Origin: Peptococcaceae bacterium
Lineage (GTDB): Bacteria > Bacillota > Peptococcia > Peptococcales > Peptococcaceae
DNA: 22,140 nucleotides
Reading direction: 5' to 3'
Assembly: GCA_900756555.1 (NCBI GenBank)
Contig: CAAEKP010000168.1
Span: 1 to 22,140 of the forward strand
Part shown: piece after piece, positions 14,426 through 22,089 of the stretch
Position numbering within the stretch: the first letter of the stretch is position 1
Layout of the letters: the number at the start of each line of letters is the position of its first letter
Program-made: the position numbers and the translations under genes
Notes under the pieces: generated by a model
What the model saw: the letters and a program-made list of their open reading frames with translations, nothing else
What the model was told of the DNA's origin: nothing
Database searches by the model: none

Positions 14426-15406
14426 TTATTTTTCCTGTAACCACTTAGCCACATCAATGGCATGATAGGTTAAAATCAAATCTGCACCAGCCCGCACAAA
14501 GCCGGTCATAATTTCCATTACAATTTTCTTTTCGTCAATCCAGCCGTTGGCTGCCGCTGCTTTTACCATAGCGTACTCGCCGCTGACATTGTAAGCCACC
14601 ACTGGTTCAAGGAAAGACTCTCTGGTTTTGGTCATGATATCCATGTAAGCCAGTGCTGGTTTCACGATAATATAATCTGCGCCTTCTGCCACATCCAGTT
14701 CGGTCTCTGCCATAGCCTGACGCACACTGCAAGCTGGGTCCATCTGGTAGGTTTTGCGGTCACCAAACTGTGGCGCAGAGCCAGCTGCATCGCGGAATGG
14801 GCCATAAAATGCCGATGCATATTTGGCAGAGTAAGCCATCACAGCCACATCCGGATAACCAGCTTCATCTAATGCGGTGCGGATAGCACCCACGCGGCCG
14901 TCCATCATATCAGATGGAGCAATAATGTCGGCGCCGGCAGCAGCCTGAGATACTGCTGTTTTAGCCAGCAAATCCAGAGTTGGATCATTGAGCACTTCCC
15001 CAGTGCCGCTGATTAAGCCGCAGTGGCCGTGGCTGGTGTATTCACATAAGCAGCAGTCTGCAATGATTGCCAGCTCTGGATAAGCAGCACGCACTTTGCG
15101 GATTGCTTCCTGTACAATACCGTGTTCCGCATAAGCCTGACTGCCCACAGCATCTTTTTCTGCCGGAATACCAAACAGAATAATGCTGCTGATACCAACA
15201 GCAACTGCCCGTTCCACTTCCTCCAGCAAATGATCCAGAGAATACTGATAAATGCCAGGCATAGAGTCGATAGGATTTATCTGATCTTCCCCTTCTACCA
15301 CAAAAATCGGGTAGATTAACTGGTCTACGTGAACTCTGGATTCCCGCACCATTTTGCGGATGGTTTCATTTTTTCTGAATCTGCGCATTCTTGTTTGTGG
15401 AAACAT
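14426..15406 (-). CDS. hemB: Delta-aminolevulinic acid dehydratase (porphobilinogen synthase)
   Basis: A 326-residue enzyme that condenses two 5-aminolevulinate molecules into porphobilinogen. The active-site lysines are K195 (MAYSAKYASAFYGPFRDAA) and K249 (DYIIVKPALAY). The cysteines expected to bind catalytic zinc are C119, C121 and C129 in DCCLCEYTSHGHCG, so this is the zinc-dependent form; C118 is an extra neighbour. AAGAGGC lies eight bases before the ATG at 15406. Its upstream gap of 195 bases, by far the largest in the operon, contains a hairpin element at 15464-15572, so hemBL may be expressed differently from the genes above. Confidence 0.97.
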   Translation of the reverse strand: MFPQTRMRRFRKNETIRKMVRESRVHVDQLIYPIFVVEGEDQINPIDSMPGIYQYSLDHLLEEVERAVAVGISSIILFGIPAEKDAVGSQAYAEHGIVQEAIRKVRAAYPELAIIADCCLCEYTSHGHCGLISGTGEVLNDPTLDLLAKTAVSQAAAGADIIAPSDMMDGRVGAIRTALDEAGYPDVAVMAYSAKYASAFYGPFRDAAGSAPQFGDRKTYQMDPACSVRQAMAETELDVAEGADYIIVKPALAYMDIMTKTRESFLEPVVAYNVSGEYAMVKAAAANGWIDEKKIVMEIMTGFVRAGADLILTYHAIDVAKWLQEK

Positions 15407-15463
15407 AACGCATAGCCTCTTTTCTTTACCTTTAGTTTCGTCCCAAATTTATATATTGTTTAT

Positions 15464-15572
15464 TGCAATAACATCGTAGGGGACGGCGCCTCGACGTCCC
15501 ACTTTTCTGGTTATATTGTTTTACCGAACAACGGGTCGTCGTGGGCGCCGACCCCTACAACATTCTATTGCA
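15464..15572. repeat. 109-base MITE-like inverted-repeat element
   Basis: The arms share the ends TGCAATA/TATTGCA, then GTAGGGG(A/T)CGGCGCC (15476-15490 with its complement 15546-15560), and an inner CGACG(T/A)CCC pair; together about 40 bases pair with few mismatches. GC-rich arms with AT-rich ends and centre set it apart from its surroundings. The GTAGGGG...CGGCGCC type of arm is familiar from multicopy intergenic repeats of gut Bacillota (from memory, not searched). It has no reading frame of its own and sits between cobA-hemD and hemB. Confidence 0.8.
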
Positions 15573-15601
15573 CAACATCATTAATCAATCACATCACGTA
15601 A

Positions 15602-17119
15602 CTACTTATTGTAGTACCCCTGAATGGCATTTACTAAACCGTCGATGGTGTACTGTTCTGCACAGATATCTACCTTCAGGCCATTTTTTTCTGCTGTTTC
15701 AGCGGTTACCGGGCCAATGTAGGCCATAGTGATGCCCTGTAATAAATCGCGGTGGTCGCCAATCAGTTTCAGGAAGTTGGTCACTGTGGACGAACTGGTG
15801 AAGGTCACTACATGAATTTCGCCAGCCTGTAATTTTTCCAGCAACAGCTGGGTATCGGTTTCATCGGCCAATACTGTCTGATAAGCAATCACTTCATGCA
15901 CATCAGCGCCTAACTGCTGCAAGCTGTCTACCAGCACCTGACGGGCTAAATCTGCTCTTGGCAGCAATACCTTGTCGCCAGTCTGAATGCGGTCTTTCAG
16001 CGCTTCAATCACTGCTTCTGCGCGGAATACTTCCGGCATTACATCCACCAGCAGACCACGTTCTTCTAACGCCTCTGCTGTTTTTGGACCGATTGCACAG
16101 ATTTTAGCATCTTTCAGAGTACGGATATCCAGCTTCTGCGCTTTCAAACGCTGGAAGAATGCTTTTACGCCGTTCACGCTGGTAAAAATAATCCAGCTGT
16201 AATCGCCGGCATGAGCCACTGCGTTATCCAGTGCCGCTAAATCATCCGGATCCTGAATTTTGATGGTTGGATATTCCCATGCTTCTGCGCCCAGATTTTC
16301 TAATTTTTCAGATAACACGCTAGCCTGTTCGCGGGAACGGGTTACTAATACCCGTTTGCCAAACAGTGGTTTATCTTCAAACCAACGCAAGGTGTCACGC
16401 AAGGTAACAACCTGACCGATGATGATGATTGCCGGAGATTTGATGCCAGCTTTTTCTACCACTTCTACGATGTTGGACAGAACGCCTGTTACCACACGCT
16501 GTTCCGGACGGGTACCCCAGCGAATCAGCGCGATTGGTGTCTGAGCATCTTTGCCGTGTTTCACCAGATTTTCTACAATCTGCGGCAGATTGCCTACGCC
16601 CATCAGGAATACCAGAGTACCCGGATCCTGGGCCAGACGAGGCCAGTTAATGTTACTGGTTTCTTTGCCTGGTTCTTCATGACCGGTTACCACAGTAAAC
16701 GATGCGGTAAAATCACGATGGGTGATTGGAATACCGGCATAGGCCGGTACGGAAATGGCAGAGGTAATCCCTGGCACTTCTTCAAAAGGCACGCCTGCTT
16801 TGCGCAGTTCTTCCCCTTCTTCGCCGCCGCGGCCAAACACATAAGGGTCGCCGCCTTTCAGACGCGCTACCACTTTGCCTTTTAAGCCTTCTTCCACCAG
16901 TACTTTGTTGATTTCATCCTGTGTCAGAGTATGTCTGTCCGGGGATTTCCCCACATAAATCAGTTCAGCATCCGGCCGGCGATAGCTGAGCAGACGAGGG
17001 TTGGCCAGACGGTCATACACAATTACGTCGGCTTTCTGGATGCATTCCAGACCTTTTACTGTAATTAATTTTATATCGCCAGGACCGGCGCCAATCAAAT
17101 AAACCTTTCCTACTGTCAT
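15602..17119 (-). CDS. cobA-hemD: Fused uroporphyrinogen-III C-methyltransferase / uroporphyrinogen-III synthase
   Basis: A 505-residue fusion. Residues 1-245 are the SAM-dependent SUMT domain that methylates uroporphyrinogen III at C2 and C7 to give precorrin-2; it shows YLIGAGPGD (8-15), YVGKS, VARLKGGDPYVFGRGGEE, PGITSAISVPAYAGIPITHR and TLVFLMGVGNL. Residues about 252-505 are HemD, which closes hydroxymethylbilane with inversion of ring D; its low conservation is typical, but GKRVLVTRSREQA, IIFTSVNGVKAFF and VTFTSSSTVTNF identify it. The fusion is common in Bacillota and channels uroporphyrinogen III toward precorrin-2. The ATG at 17119 overlaps the hemC stop as ATGA. It is followed by the inverted-repeat element before hemB. 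Confidence 0.97.
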   Translation of the reverse strand: MTVGKVYLIGAGPGDIKLITVKGLECIQKADVIVYDRLANPRLLSYRRPDAELIYVGKSPDRHTLTQDEINKVLVEEGLKGKVVARLKGGDPYVFGRGGEEGEELRKAGVPFEEVPGITSAISVPAYAGIPITHRDFTASFTVVTGHEEPGKETSNINWPRLAQDPGTLVFLMGVGNLPQIVENLVKHGKDAQTPIALIRWGTRPEQRVVTGVLSNIVEVVEKAGIKSPAIIIIGQVVTLRDTLRWFEDKPLFGKRVLVTRSREQASVLSEKLENLGAEAWEYPTIKIQDPDDLAALDNAVAHAGDYSWIIFTSVNGVKAFFQRLKAQKLDIRTLKDAKICAIGPKTAEALEERGLLVDVMPEVFRAEAVIEALKDRIQTGDKVLLPRADLARQVLVDSLQQLGADVHEVIAYQTVLADETDTQLLLEKLQAGEIHVVTFTSSSTVTNFLKLIGDHRDLLQGITMAYIGPVTAETAEKNGLKVDICAEQYTIDGLVNAIQGYYNK

Positions 17120-18054
17120 TGGTTTAGCTCCATTCTGATTTCTTCTAAAATAGCCTGCCCGCCTTGTTCGGACAGACGCTGTGCCAGCTGCCGGCCTAAC
17201 TGCTCGCTCTGCGCAGCCGGCCCGCTGATTTCATCGCGGATAATGGTTTTTCCGTCCAGAGAGCCCACTAAGCCCTGCAGCACTACAGTATCGCCTTCCA
17301 GTTGAGCATACGCACCAATCGGAATCTGGCAGCCGCCTTCTAAGGATTTGAGCAGCGCCCGTTCTGCTGCCACACAGCTTGCTGTCTGTGCATCGTTGAC
17401 CAACTGCACCAGCGCAATGATTTCCGGGTCATCGGTTCTGGTTTCCACGCCAATAACACCCTGGCTCACCGCTGGCAGGCAGATATCATAGGACAATTCT
17501 TCTGTAATCTGGTCATGCCAGTCCAGCCGCTCTACACCGGCGGCAGCTAAGATGATACCGTCAAAGTTTTCTTCCCGCATCTTGCGCATTCTGGTTTGCA
17601 AGTTGCCGCGCAAATCATGGATATCCAAGTCTGGCCGAGCGTGCAGCAGCTGCGCTTTGCGGCGCAGACTGCTGGTGCCCACTTTGGCGCCCTGCGGCAG
17701 GGCAGCAAAGGAATCATACTTTTCTGAGATCAGCACATCTGCCGGATTGTGCCGTTTCAGCAGTGAAGAAATCTGTAACCCTTCCGGCAGCACAGTCGGC
17801 ATATCTTTCATGCTGTGTACCGCAAAGTCAATCTCGCCCTGCAATAAGCCCACTTCTAATTCTTTGGTAAACAGGCCTTTATCCCCGATTTTCGCCAGAG
17901 AAACATCTAAAATTTTATCACCTTTTGTTTTCAGCGAAACAATCTCAAATTCATACTGGTCTGTAACAGCCATCAACTGTTCCACCACAAATTTTGTCTG
18001 CCACATAGCCAGCACGCTGTCCCGAGAGCCAACGATTACTTTCTTTTTGCTCAT
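17116..18054 (-). CDS. hemC: Porphobilinogen deaminase (hydroxymethylbilane synthase)
   Basis: A 312-residue enzyme that polymerises four porphobilinogens to hydroxymethylbilane on a covalently bound dipyrromethane primer. The primer-attachment cysteine is C242 in LEGGCQIPIGAYA and the catalytic aspartate is D84 in HSMKDMP; the substrate-binding arginines lie in GTSSLRRKAQL and LRGNLQTRM. The ATG at 18054 overlaps the hemA stop by four bases (ATGA) and the gene's own stop overlaps cobA-hemD in the same way, so these three are translated as a coupled set. Confidence 0.97.
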   Translation of the reverse strand: MSKKKVIVGSRDSVLAMWQTKFVVEQLMAVTDQYEFEIVSLKTKGDKILDVSLAKIGDKGLFTKELEVGLLQGEIDFAVHSMKDMPTVLPEGLQISSLLKRHNPADVLISEKYDSFAALPQGAKVGTSSLRRKAQLLHARPDLDIHDLRGNLQTRMRKMREENFDGIILAAAGVERLDWHDQITEELSYDICLPAVSQGVIGVETRTDDPEIIALVQLVNDAQTASCVAAERALLKSLEGGCQIPIGAYAQLEGDTVVLQGLVGSLDGKTIIRDEISGPAAQSEQLGRQLAQRLSEQGGQAILEEIRMELNQ

Positions 18055-19427
18055 GTCCGGTCGTCACCTCTTTTAATTTCTTTTGTCGTAGTTTCTTCTG
18101 TTACAATTTCTTCTGTTTCAATTATACTTGCATCTTCTATAGTTGCATCTTCCTCCGAAGCCAAATCAAACAAATCACTCACAGCCCGCATATAACATTC
18201 AATACGGTCAGCGTGGCTTCCTGCCAGATACCGCAAATTATACATTGGCTTGTGCAGCCACTGACTGACAATGGAATGCGCCAGCTGTTCTACAATTTTC
18301 TTTTCCCGCGGTGTCACGTTGTCGATACGGCGCAGTGCTTTTTCTACTTCCCGTTTTTTGATTTCTTCCGCCTGTTCCCGCAGCTTCACAATCGTGGGCA
18401 CTACCAGCAGTGAATCCAGCCAGAAGAAGAAGTTTTCCAGTTCTTCTTCCACAATCAGCCGCGCTTTCACCGCTTCTTTTTGCCGTCCTTCCAGATTCTG
18501 CGCCACCACGTTCTGCATATCGTCGATATCATGCAGGAACACATTGTCCAGCTCTGCTACAGCCGGGTCAATATCCCTTGGTACCGCAATATCCATAAAC
18601 AATAACGGACGAGTGCGCTGTGCTACCAGCCGTTCAATATCTTTTTTCTCAATAATATACTTTGGCGATGCGGTGCAGCTGATAATGATATCGGCACTGT
18701 CCAGATATGCGCCAAAATGGTCCAAACGGATAGCCTTGCCGCCAAACTCGTCAGCCAGACGCTGCGCCCGGTCAAAAGTGCGGTTGGCCACAATCACGCC
18801 GCTGATGCCATTGCTGACCAGATGACGGGCAGCCAGTTCACTGGTATCGCCGGCACCGATAATCAGCACCGTTTTATCGTCCAGCGTGCCCAGCTCCTGC
18901 TTTGCCAGCTCCACTGCCGCCGAGCTGACCGATACGGCCTGACGGTCGATGTAGGTTTCAGTGCGCACCCGCTTGCCCAGCGTCAGCGCGCTCATCAATA
19001 AGGTATTGAGCACATTGTCAGATAAATTATATTCCAGCGCATAGCTGTAAGCATCCTGCACCTGGCCCTGAATCTGGCTTTCGCCCAGAATCATGGAGTC
19101 CAGACCAGCCGCCACGGTAAACAGATGTTCCACCGCAGTGCGGCCTTTCATCACATACATATGCTGCTCCAGCAAGGCAACTGGACAAGTACTGTAGCTG
19201 CTGATAAAGGCCATCATCGCTTCAATAGCCTGTTGATCCTGTCCGGCCCCGGCATCCAGATAAAATTCGGTGCGGTTGCAGGTAGAAAGGATAGCAATGC
19301 CCGCCACCCCATGCAGTGCCCGCAGCTGATCTGCGTTTTTCTGAATGTGTGTCTTAGACATGGAAACCTTTTCCCTTATTTCTACTGTTGCACTTTTATA
19401 GTTTAACCCAAGTAAGATGATAGACAT
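18051..19427 (-). CDS. hemA: Glutamyl-tRNA reductase
   Basis: A 458-residue NADPH enzyme that reduces glutamyl-tRNA(Glu) to glutamate-1-semialdehyde, the committed step of tetrapyrrole synthesis by the C5 route. The catalytic cysteine is C50 in LSTCNRTEFY; MILGESQIQGQVQDAY follows at about 112-127, the NADPH motif VLIIGAGDTSELAARHL at about 187, and the C-terminal dimerisation helix domain from about 320. The last 37 or so residues are an unusual acidic Glu/Thr-rich tail. AAGGGTGA precedes the ATG at 19427 by four bases. The start lies inside the 3' end of the precorrin-2 dehydrogenase gene (25-base overlap), and the stop overlaps hemC. Confidence 0.97.
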   Translation of the reverse strand: MSIILLGLNYKSATVEIREKVSMSKTHIQKNADQLRALHGVAGIAILSTCNRTEFYLDAGAGQDQQAIEAMMAFISSYSTCPVALLEQHMYVMKGRTAVEHLFTVAAGLDSMILGESQIQGQVQDAYSYALEYNLSDNVLNTLLMSALTLGKRVRTETYIDRQAVSVSSAAVELAKQELGTLDDKTVLIIGAGDTSELAARHLVSNGISGVIVANRTFDRAQRLADEFGGKAIRLDHFGAYLDSADIIISCTASPKYIIEKKDIERLVAQRTRPLLFMDIAVPRDIDPAVAELDNVFLHDIDDMQNVVAQNLEGRQKEAVKARLIVEEELENFFFWLDSLLVVPTIVKLREQAEEIKKREVEKALRRIDNVTPREKKIVEQLAHSIVSQWLHKPMYNLRYLAGSHADRIECYMRAVSDLFDLASEEDATIEDASIIETEEIVTEETTTKEIKRGDDRT

Positions 19428-20038
19428 GATTTCACCCTTTTTTGTACGTCCTCTTTCGTTTCCTGCCGCAATAATACCGGCAAATCCATAGTAGCCACGC
19501 TCTGTAAAAACTCCCGCCGTTTTGCTTCATCGGTGATGGCTGTCATAGCTTCTGCTCTGGCTTCCGCTAACACTTCCAGCATCACGGCATATTCCGGCCC
19601 AAACTGACCCTCCAGCTCCTGCCGAATAGTGCGGGATACCGCCGGGCTGATCCCATTGGTAGAAATTCCAATCAGCAAGTCGCCCTGCCGTACAGCCGCA
19701 TTGACTGTAAAGTTGCTTTCTTCCCGGCTGTCTGCCACATTAACCAGCACCTGATTTTCCTGACACCACTGTGCCACCTGACTATTCACAGCTCGGTCAT
19801 CGGTGGCAGCAATCACTAAAAAGCTGCCCTCCAGCTGCCCTTCTTTGTACGCACTTTTCATCCACACAAACTGTTCCTGCATGGCTTCCAATTCTGGAAT
19901 AACAGCCGGACTAATAACAGTCACTTCCGCGCCTTCTGCCAGCAAAGCCTGAATTTTACGCAGCGCAACCTGACCGCCGCCCACCACCGTGCAGAATGTA
20001 CCCTGCAAATTTAATGTAACCGGATATGTAAATGCCAT
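19403..20038 (-). CDS. sirC: Precorrin-2 dehydrogenase (possible sirohydrochlorin ferrochelatase)
   Basis: A 211-residue protein of the Met8/CysG N-terminal type that oxidises precorrin-2 to sirohydrochlorin with NAD. The nucleotide-binding loop is TVVGGGQVALRKIQALL (17-33); the conserved catalytic aspartate is D103 in VNVADSREESNF, and LLIGISTNGISPAVSRTIR is the family signature. Some relatives also insert iron to give sirohaem; the sequence alone does not settle whether this one does. The ATG at 20038 is two bases past the polyprenyl synthase stop, with its AGGAAGGG site inside that gene. The 3' end overlaps hemA by 25 bases. Bacillota with hemA preceded by this gene commonly feed sirohaem or anaerobic cobalamin synthesis. 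Confidence 0.92.
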   Translation of the reverse strand: MAFTYPVTLNLQGTFCTVVGGGQVALRKIQALLAEGAEVTVISPAVIPELEAMQEQFVWMKSAYKEGQLEGSFLVIAATDDRAVNSQVAQWCQENQVLVNVADSREESNFTVNAAVRQGDLLIGISTNGISPAVSRTIRQELEGQFGPEYAVMLEVLAEARAEAMTAITDEAKRREFLQSVATMDLPVLLRQETKEDVQKRVKSCLSSYLG

Positions 20039-20040
20039 AA

Positions 20041-21018
20041 TTAAAATGCCCTTCCTCTTAAATAATCTACGCCGTCCAACAATAATTTTTTAGTGCTGTG
20101 TATCGGCAGCTGCTCAATATACACTTCGGCCTGTTTCAAATATCCCTCTGCGTATGCTGTGGCTTCTTCCAGCCCGCCCTGCGCAATAATAATAGAAATC
20201 GCCCGTTCCACTTCAGGCTGTCCGCCTGGGAACCTGTTTTCGATTAACTGAATCAATTCTTCTTTTTCCGCAAAATCCTTCTGCAATACTAAAATAGTAG
20301 GCAAAGTCATAATACCCCGCGCTAAATCACTGCCAGCAGGTTTGCCCAGTTTTTTAGCGTCCTGTGACATATCTAAAATATCATCGCGAATCTGGAAGTC
20401 CATACCCAGATTATACCCAATTTTATAGAATATATTGATGGCTTCTTCCGATGCATTAGAAGCCACAGCCGCCGCCTGACAACTGGTGGCCATCAGCATA
20501 GCCGTTTTGCGGTTGATCCGATAATTATAATCTTCCACGGTCTGATGAATGTCAAAGGTGGTTCGCAGCTGATCCACCTCGCCCAGGCACATTTCTGTGC
20601 CCATCTGCCCCACAATTTGCAGCAGCCGTTCCCGCTGAGGCTGCTTGCTGACAATTTCCAATGCTTTAGCAAACACAAACTCACCAATCAAAACAGCAAA
20701 CTGATTGTTGTGCAGAGTTTGGATGGTGGGCTCGTTGCGCCGGGTAGCCGCCTGATCCACCACATCGTCATGAATCAGCGAGGACATATGAATCAATTCC
20801 ATAGCCGCAGCCAGTGGGATAATGTTTTTTTCATTATGAAACATGCTGGCTGTCATAATTGTCAGTGTTGGCCGCACTCGCTTGCCACCCGCATGCAGCG
20901 TGGCAAGCGTATGTTCCCGCACCTCTGGATGGGGAAAAGAGAGCGCTTCCTCTAAATACTGCTCTACTTCTGCCAGCCTTTTTTTCATGCTATGCACTTC
21001 TTTTAATTTATGAAACAT
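20041..21018 (-). CDS. hepT: Polyprenyl diphosphate synthase, catalytic subunit (HepT/IspB type)
   Basis: A 325-residue trans-prenyltransferase that extends allylic diphosphates with isopentenyl diphosphate to a long all-trans chain, usually for the menaquinone side chain. It has GGKRVRP (44-50), the first aspartate-rich motif LIHDDVVDQAATRR with D84, D85, D88, and the second, DFQIRDDILD, with D212, D213, D216. The residue five before D84 is a small serine (S79), which in this family goes with long products (about C30 or more); exact length cannot be read. AGGAG nine bases before the ATG at 21018 overlaps the stop of the upstream gene, suggesting coupling. The partner gene immediately upstream looks like an inactive relative. 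Confidence 0.95.
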   Translation of the reverse strand: MFHKLKEVHSMKKRLAEVEQYLEEALSFPHPEVREHTLATLHAGGKRVRPTLTIMTASMFHNEKNIIPLAAAMELIHMSSLIHDDVVDQAATRRNEPTIQTLHNNQFAVLIGEFVFAKALEIVSKQPQRERLLQIVGQMGTEMCLGEVDQLRTTFDIHQTVEDYNYRINRKTAMLMATSCQAAAVASNASEEAINIFYKIGYNLGMDFQIRDDILDMSQDAKKLGKPAGSDLARGIMTLPTILVLQKDFAEKEELIQLIENRFPGGQPEVERAISIIIAQGGLEEATAYAEGYLKQAEVYIEQLPIHSTKKLLLDGVDYLRGRAF

Positions 21019-21030
21019 AATGTAATTCTC

Positions 21031-21636
21031 CTAAACTATCGCAGCCTGTATTCGCGCTTCCAACGCCTCCAGACTGTTGATCTTTTCCCCATATAATAAT
21101 GACCACTGCTCCTGATAAAAATTATCGGCGGCAGTTTCCAGAGTATCCTGCATCCTCGCATCCCCCTGCGCCACTACGGTAATCGCCTCCGCCGTTTTTT
21201 GAGCCATGAGCTGTGCGCCGCTTTGCGCGCTGTCTTCCTCATCCTGCAGCAGCAATGTATCAATCTTCTGCTGATTAAACTGCTCCAGATAGCTTAAATA
21301 CACCGGTACACAACAAATTTTATCGCATTCAACCATATTTAAAAGGAACCAGCTATACAGGTAATCCCCCAACAATACTGGCATCTGCAAAGCCCCTTGC
21401 AGCTGTGCTTGTGTGCCTGGCTGTTCCATAATATCGTTATGTACTTTAGAGGATAGATAAAATAATACAGATAATATGCCCACATCCTGCGCGTCACTGG
21501 CAGAAATGCCCGCTATTTTCCCTAAATGCGCCGCTAAGCGTGGAAAAAAGGCAAACTCACCATAATGAAACTCCTGATCCAGCAAATCAAAAAGGGTAAC
21601 ATCCTTCACCCGCAGCGCTGGAATTAAATTCAGCAA
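21031..21636 (-). CDS. Catalytically degenerate prenyl-synthase-like subunit (HepS-like component I)
   Basis: A 201-residue helical protein with no clear signal peptide or membrane span. Its region 61-101 (SSKVHNDIMEQ then LQMPVLLGDYLYSWFLLNM) lines up with the first aspartate-rich motif and next helix of its neighbour HepT (LIHDDVVDQ, FAVLIGEFVFAKALEIV), but DDxxD has become NDIME, and GGKR and the second aspartate motif are absent. This suggests the non-catalytic subunit of a two-component long-chain polyprenyl diphosphate synthase, as HepS is for HepT in Bacillus, though similarity to HepS itself is not obvious. I start at a TTG (21636) because GAGGTGA precedes it by five bases; an ATG at 21675 has no ribosome site and would fall within a few bases of the likely -10. 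It heads the operon, 12 bases above hepT. Confidence 0.72.
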   Translation of the reverse strand: MLNLIPALRVKDVTLFDLLDQEFHYGEFAFFPRLAAHLGKIAGISASDAQDVGILSVLFYLSSKVHNDIMEQPGTQAQLQGALQMPVLLGDYLYSWFLLNMVECDKICCVPVYLSYLEQFNQQKIDTLLLQDEEDSAQSGAQLMAQKTAEAITVVAQGDARMQDTLETAADNFYQEQWSLLYGEKINSLEALEARIQAAIV

Positions 21637-21677
21637 AAAAATCACCTCAAAACCGTTCAAATTCTTTTCAATCATTC

Positions 21678-21686
21678 ATTTTAGCA
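21678..21686 (-). promoter_or_regulatory. Possible extended -10 promoter of the hep-hem operon
   Basis: On the minus strand TGCTAAAAT, an extended -10 one base off consensus; the -35 region is only a T-run. The predicted start near 21671 would leave a leader of about 35 bases to the TTG at 21636 and supports that start over the ATG at 21675. Confidence 0.35.
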
Positions 21687-22089
21687 TATTTATGATAAAA
21701 AAAATAGAATTATATGATTATTCTTAATGAAATTTCTTTTTTTATAGTATTACGCCCCAAATAACGCTTTTTTCCGCAAATATGCCTCATAATTTCTCTA
21801 TCTTAGGATAGCACAGCAAAACAAAGTGGGCAATAGAAAAATACATTTGCAGTGTCCGCAATGTCCGCGGACAGCACCGACAGACAAGCACAAAAATGTC
21901 TGTGCTATAAAAATACAGATCAACCCCGTTGGTTAAGCTAAAAACAGGCAGAATACTGTTGTTCATTCAACACAGACAGAATAGTCGCATAAGTACACTA
22001 GATAGAGTAAAAGAATAAGAGAAGAAAGATAAAAGATGAACTGATAATAAAAAGAAATATAAAATAAAGAAAAGGGGTGTGCTAATTTT
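21687..22089. other. Gene-poor region upstream of the hep-hem operon
   Basis: About 400 bases without a convincing gene. It holds AT-rich sequence near the operon promoter, a cluster of TGTCC/GGACA-type repeats at 21853-21906, a GTTG-TTCATT-CAAC mini-hairpin near 21958-21971, and a purine-rich run from about 22015 to 22078 that leads to a possible ribosome site (AGGGGTG). No tRNA or riboswitch was recognised. Confidence 0.6.
21862..21873. repeat. Perfect 12-base palindrome in a repeat cluster
   Basis: TGTCCGCGGACA is a perfect palindrome. A direct copy of its left half, TGTCCGC, starts at 21853, and an AGCACA/TGTGCT hairpin (21887-21892 with 21901-21906) follows. This resembles a DNA-binding protein operator cluster or a small repeat element between divergent genes. 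Confidence 0.6.

Noticed and set aside
15013..15204. Minus-strand 63-codon frame inside hemB
   Set aside because: Alternate frame of a gene whose own frame has all active-site motifs.
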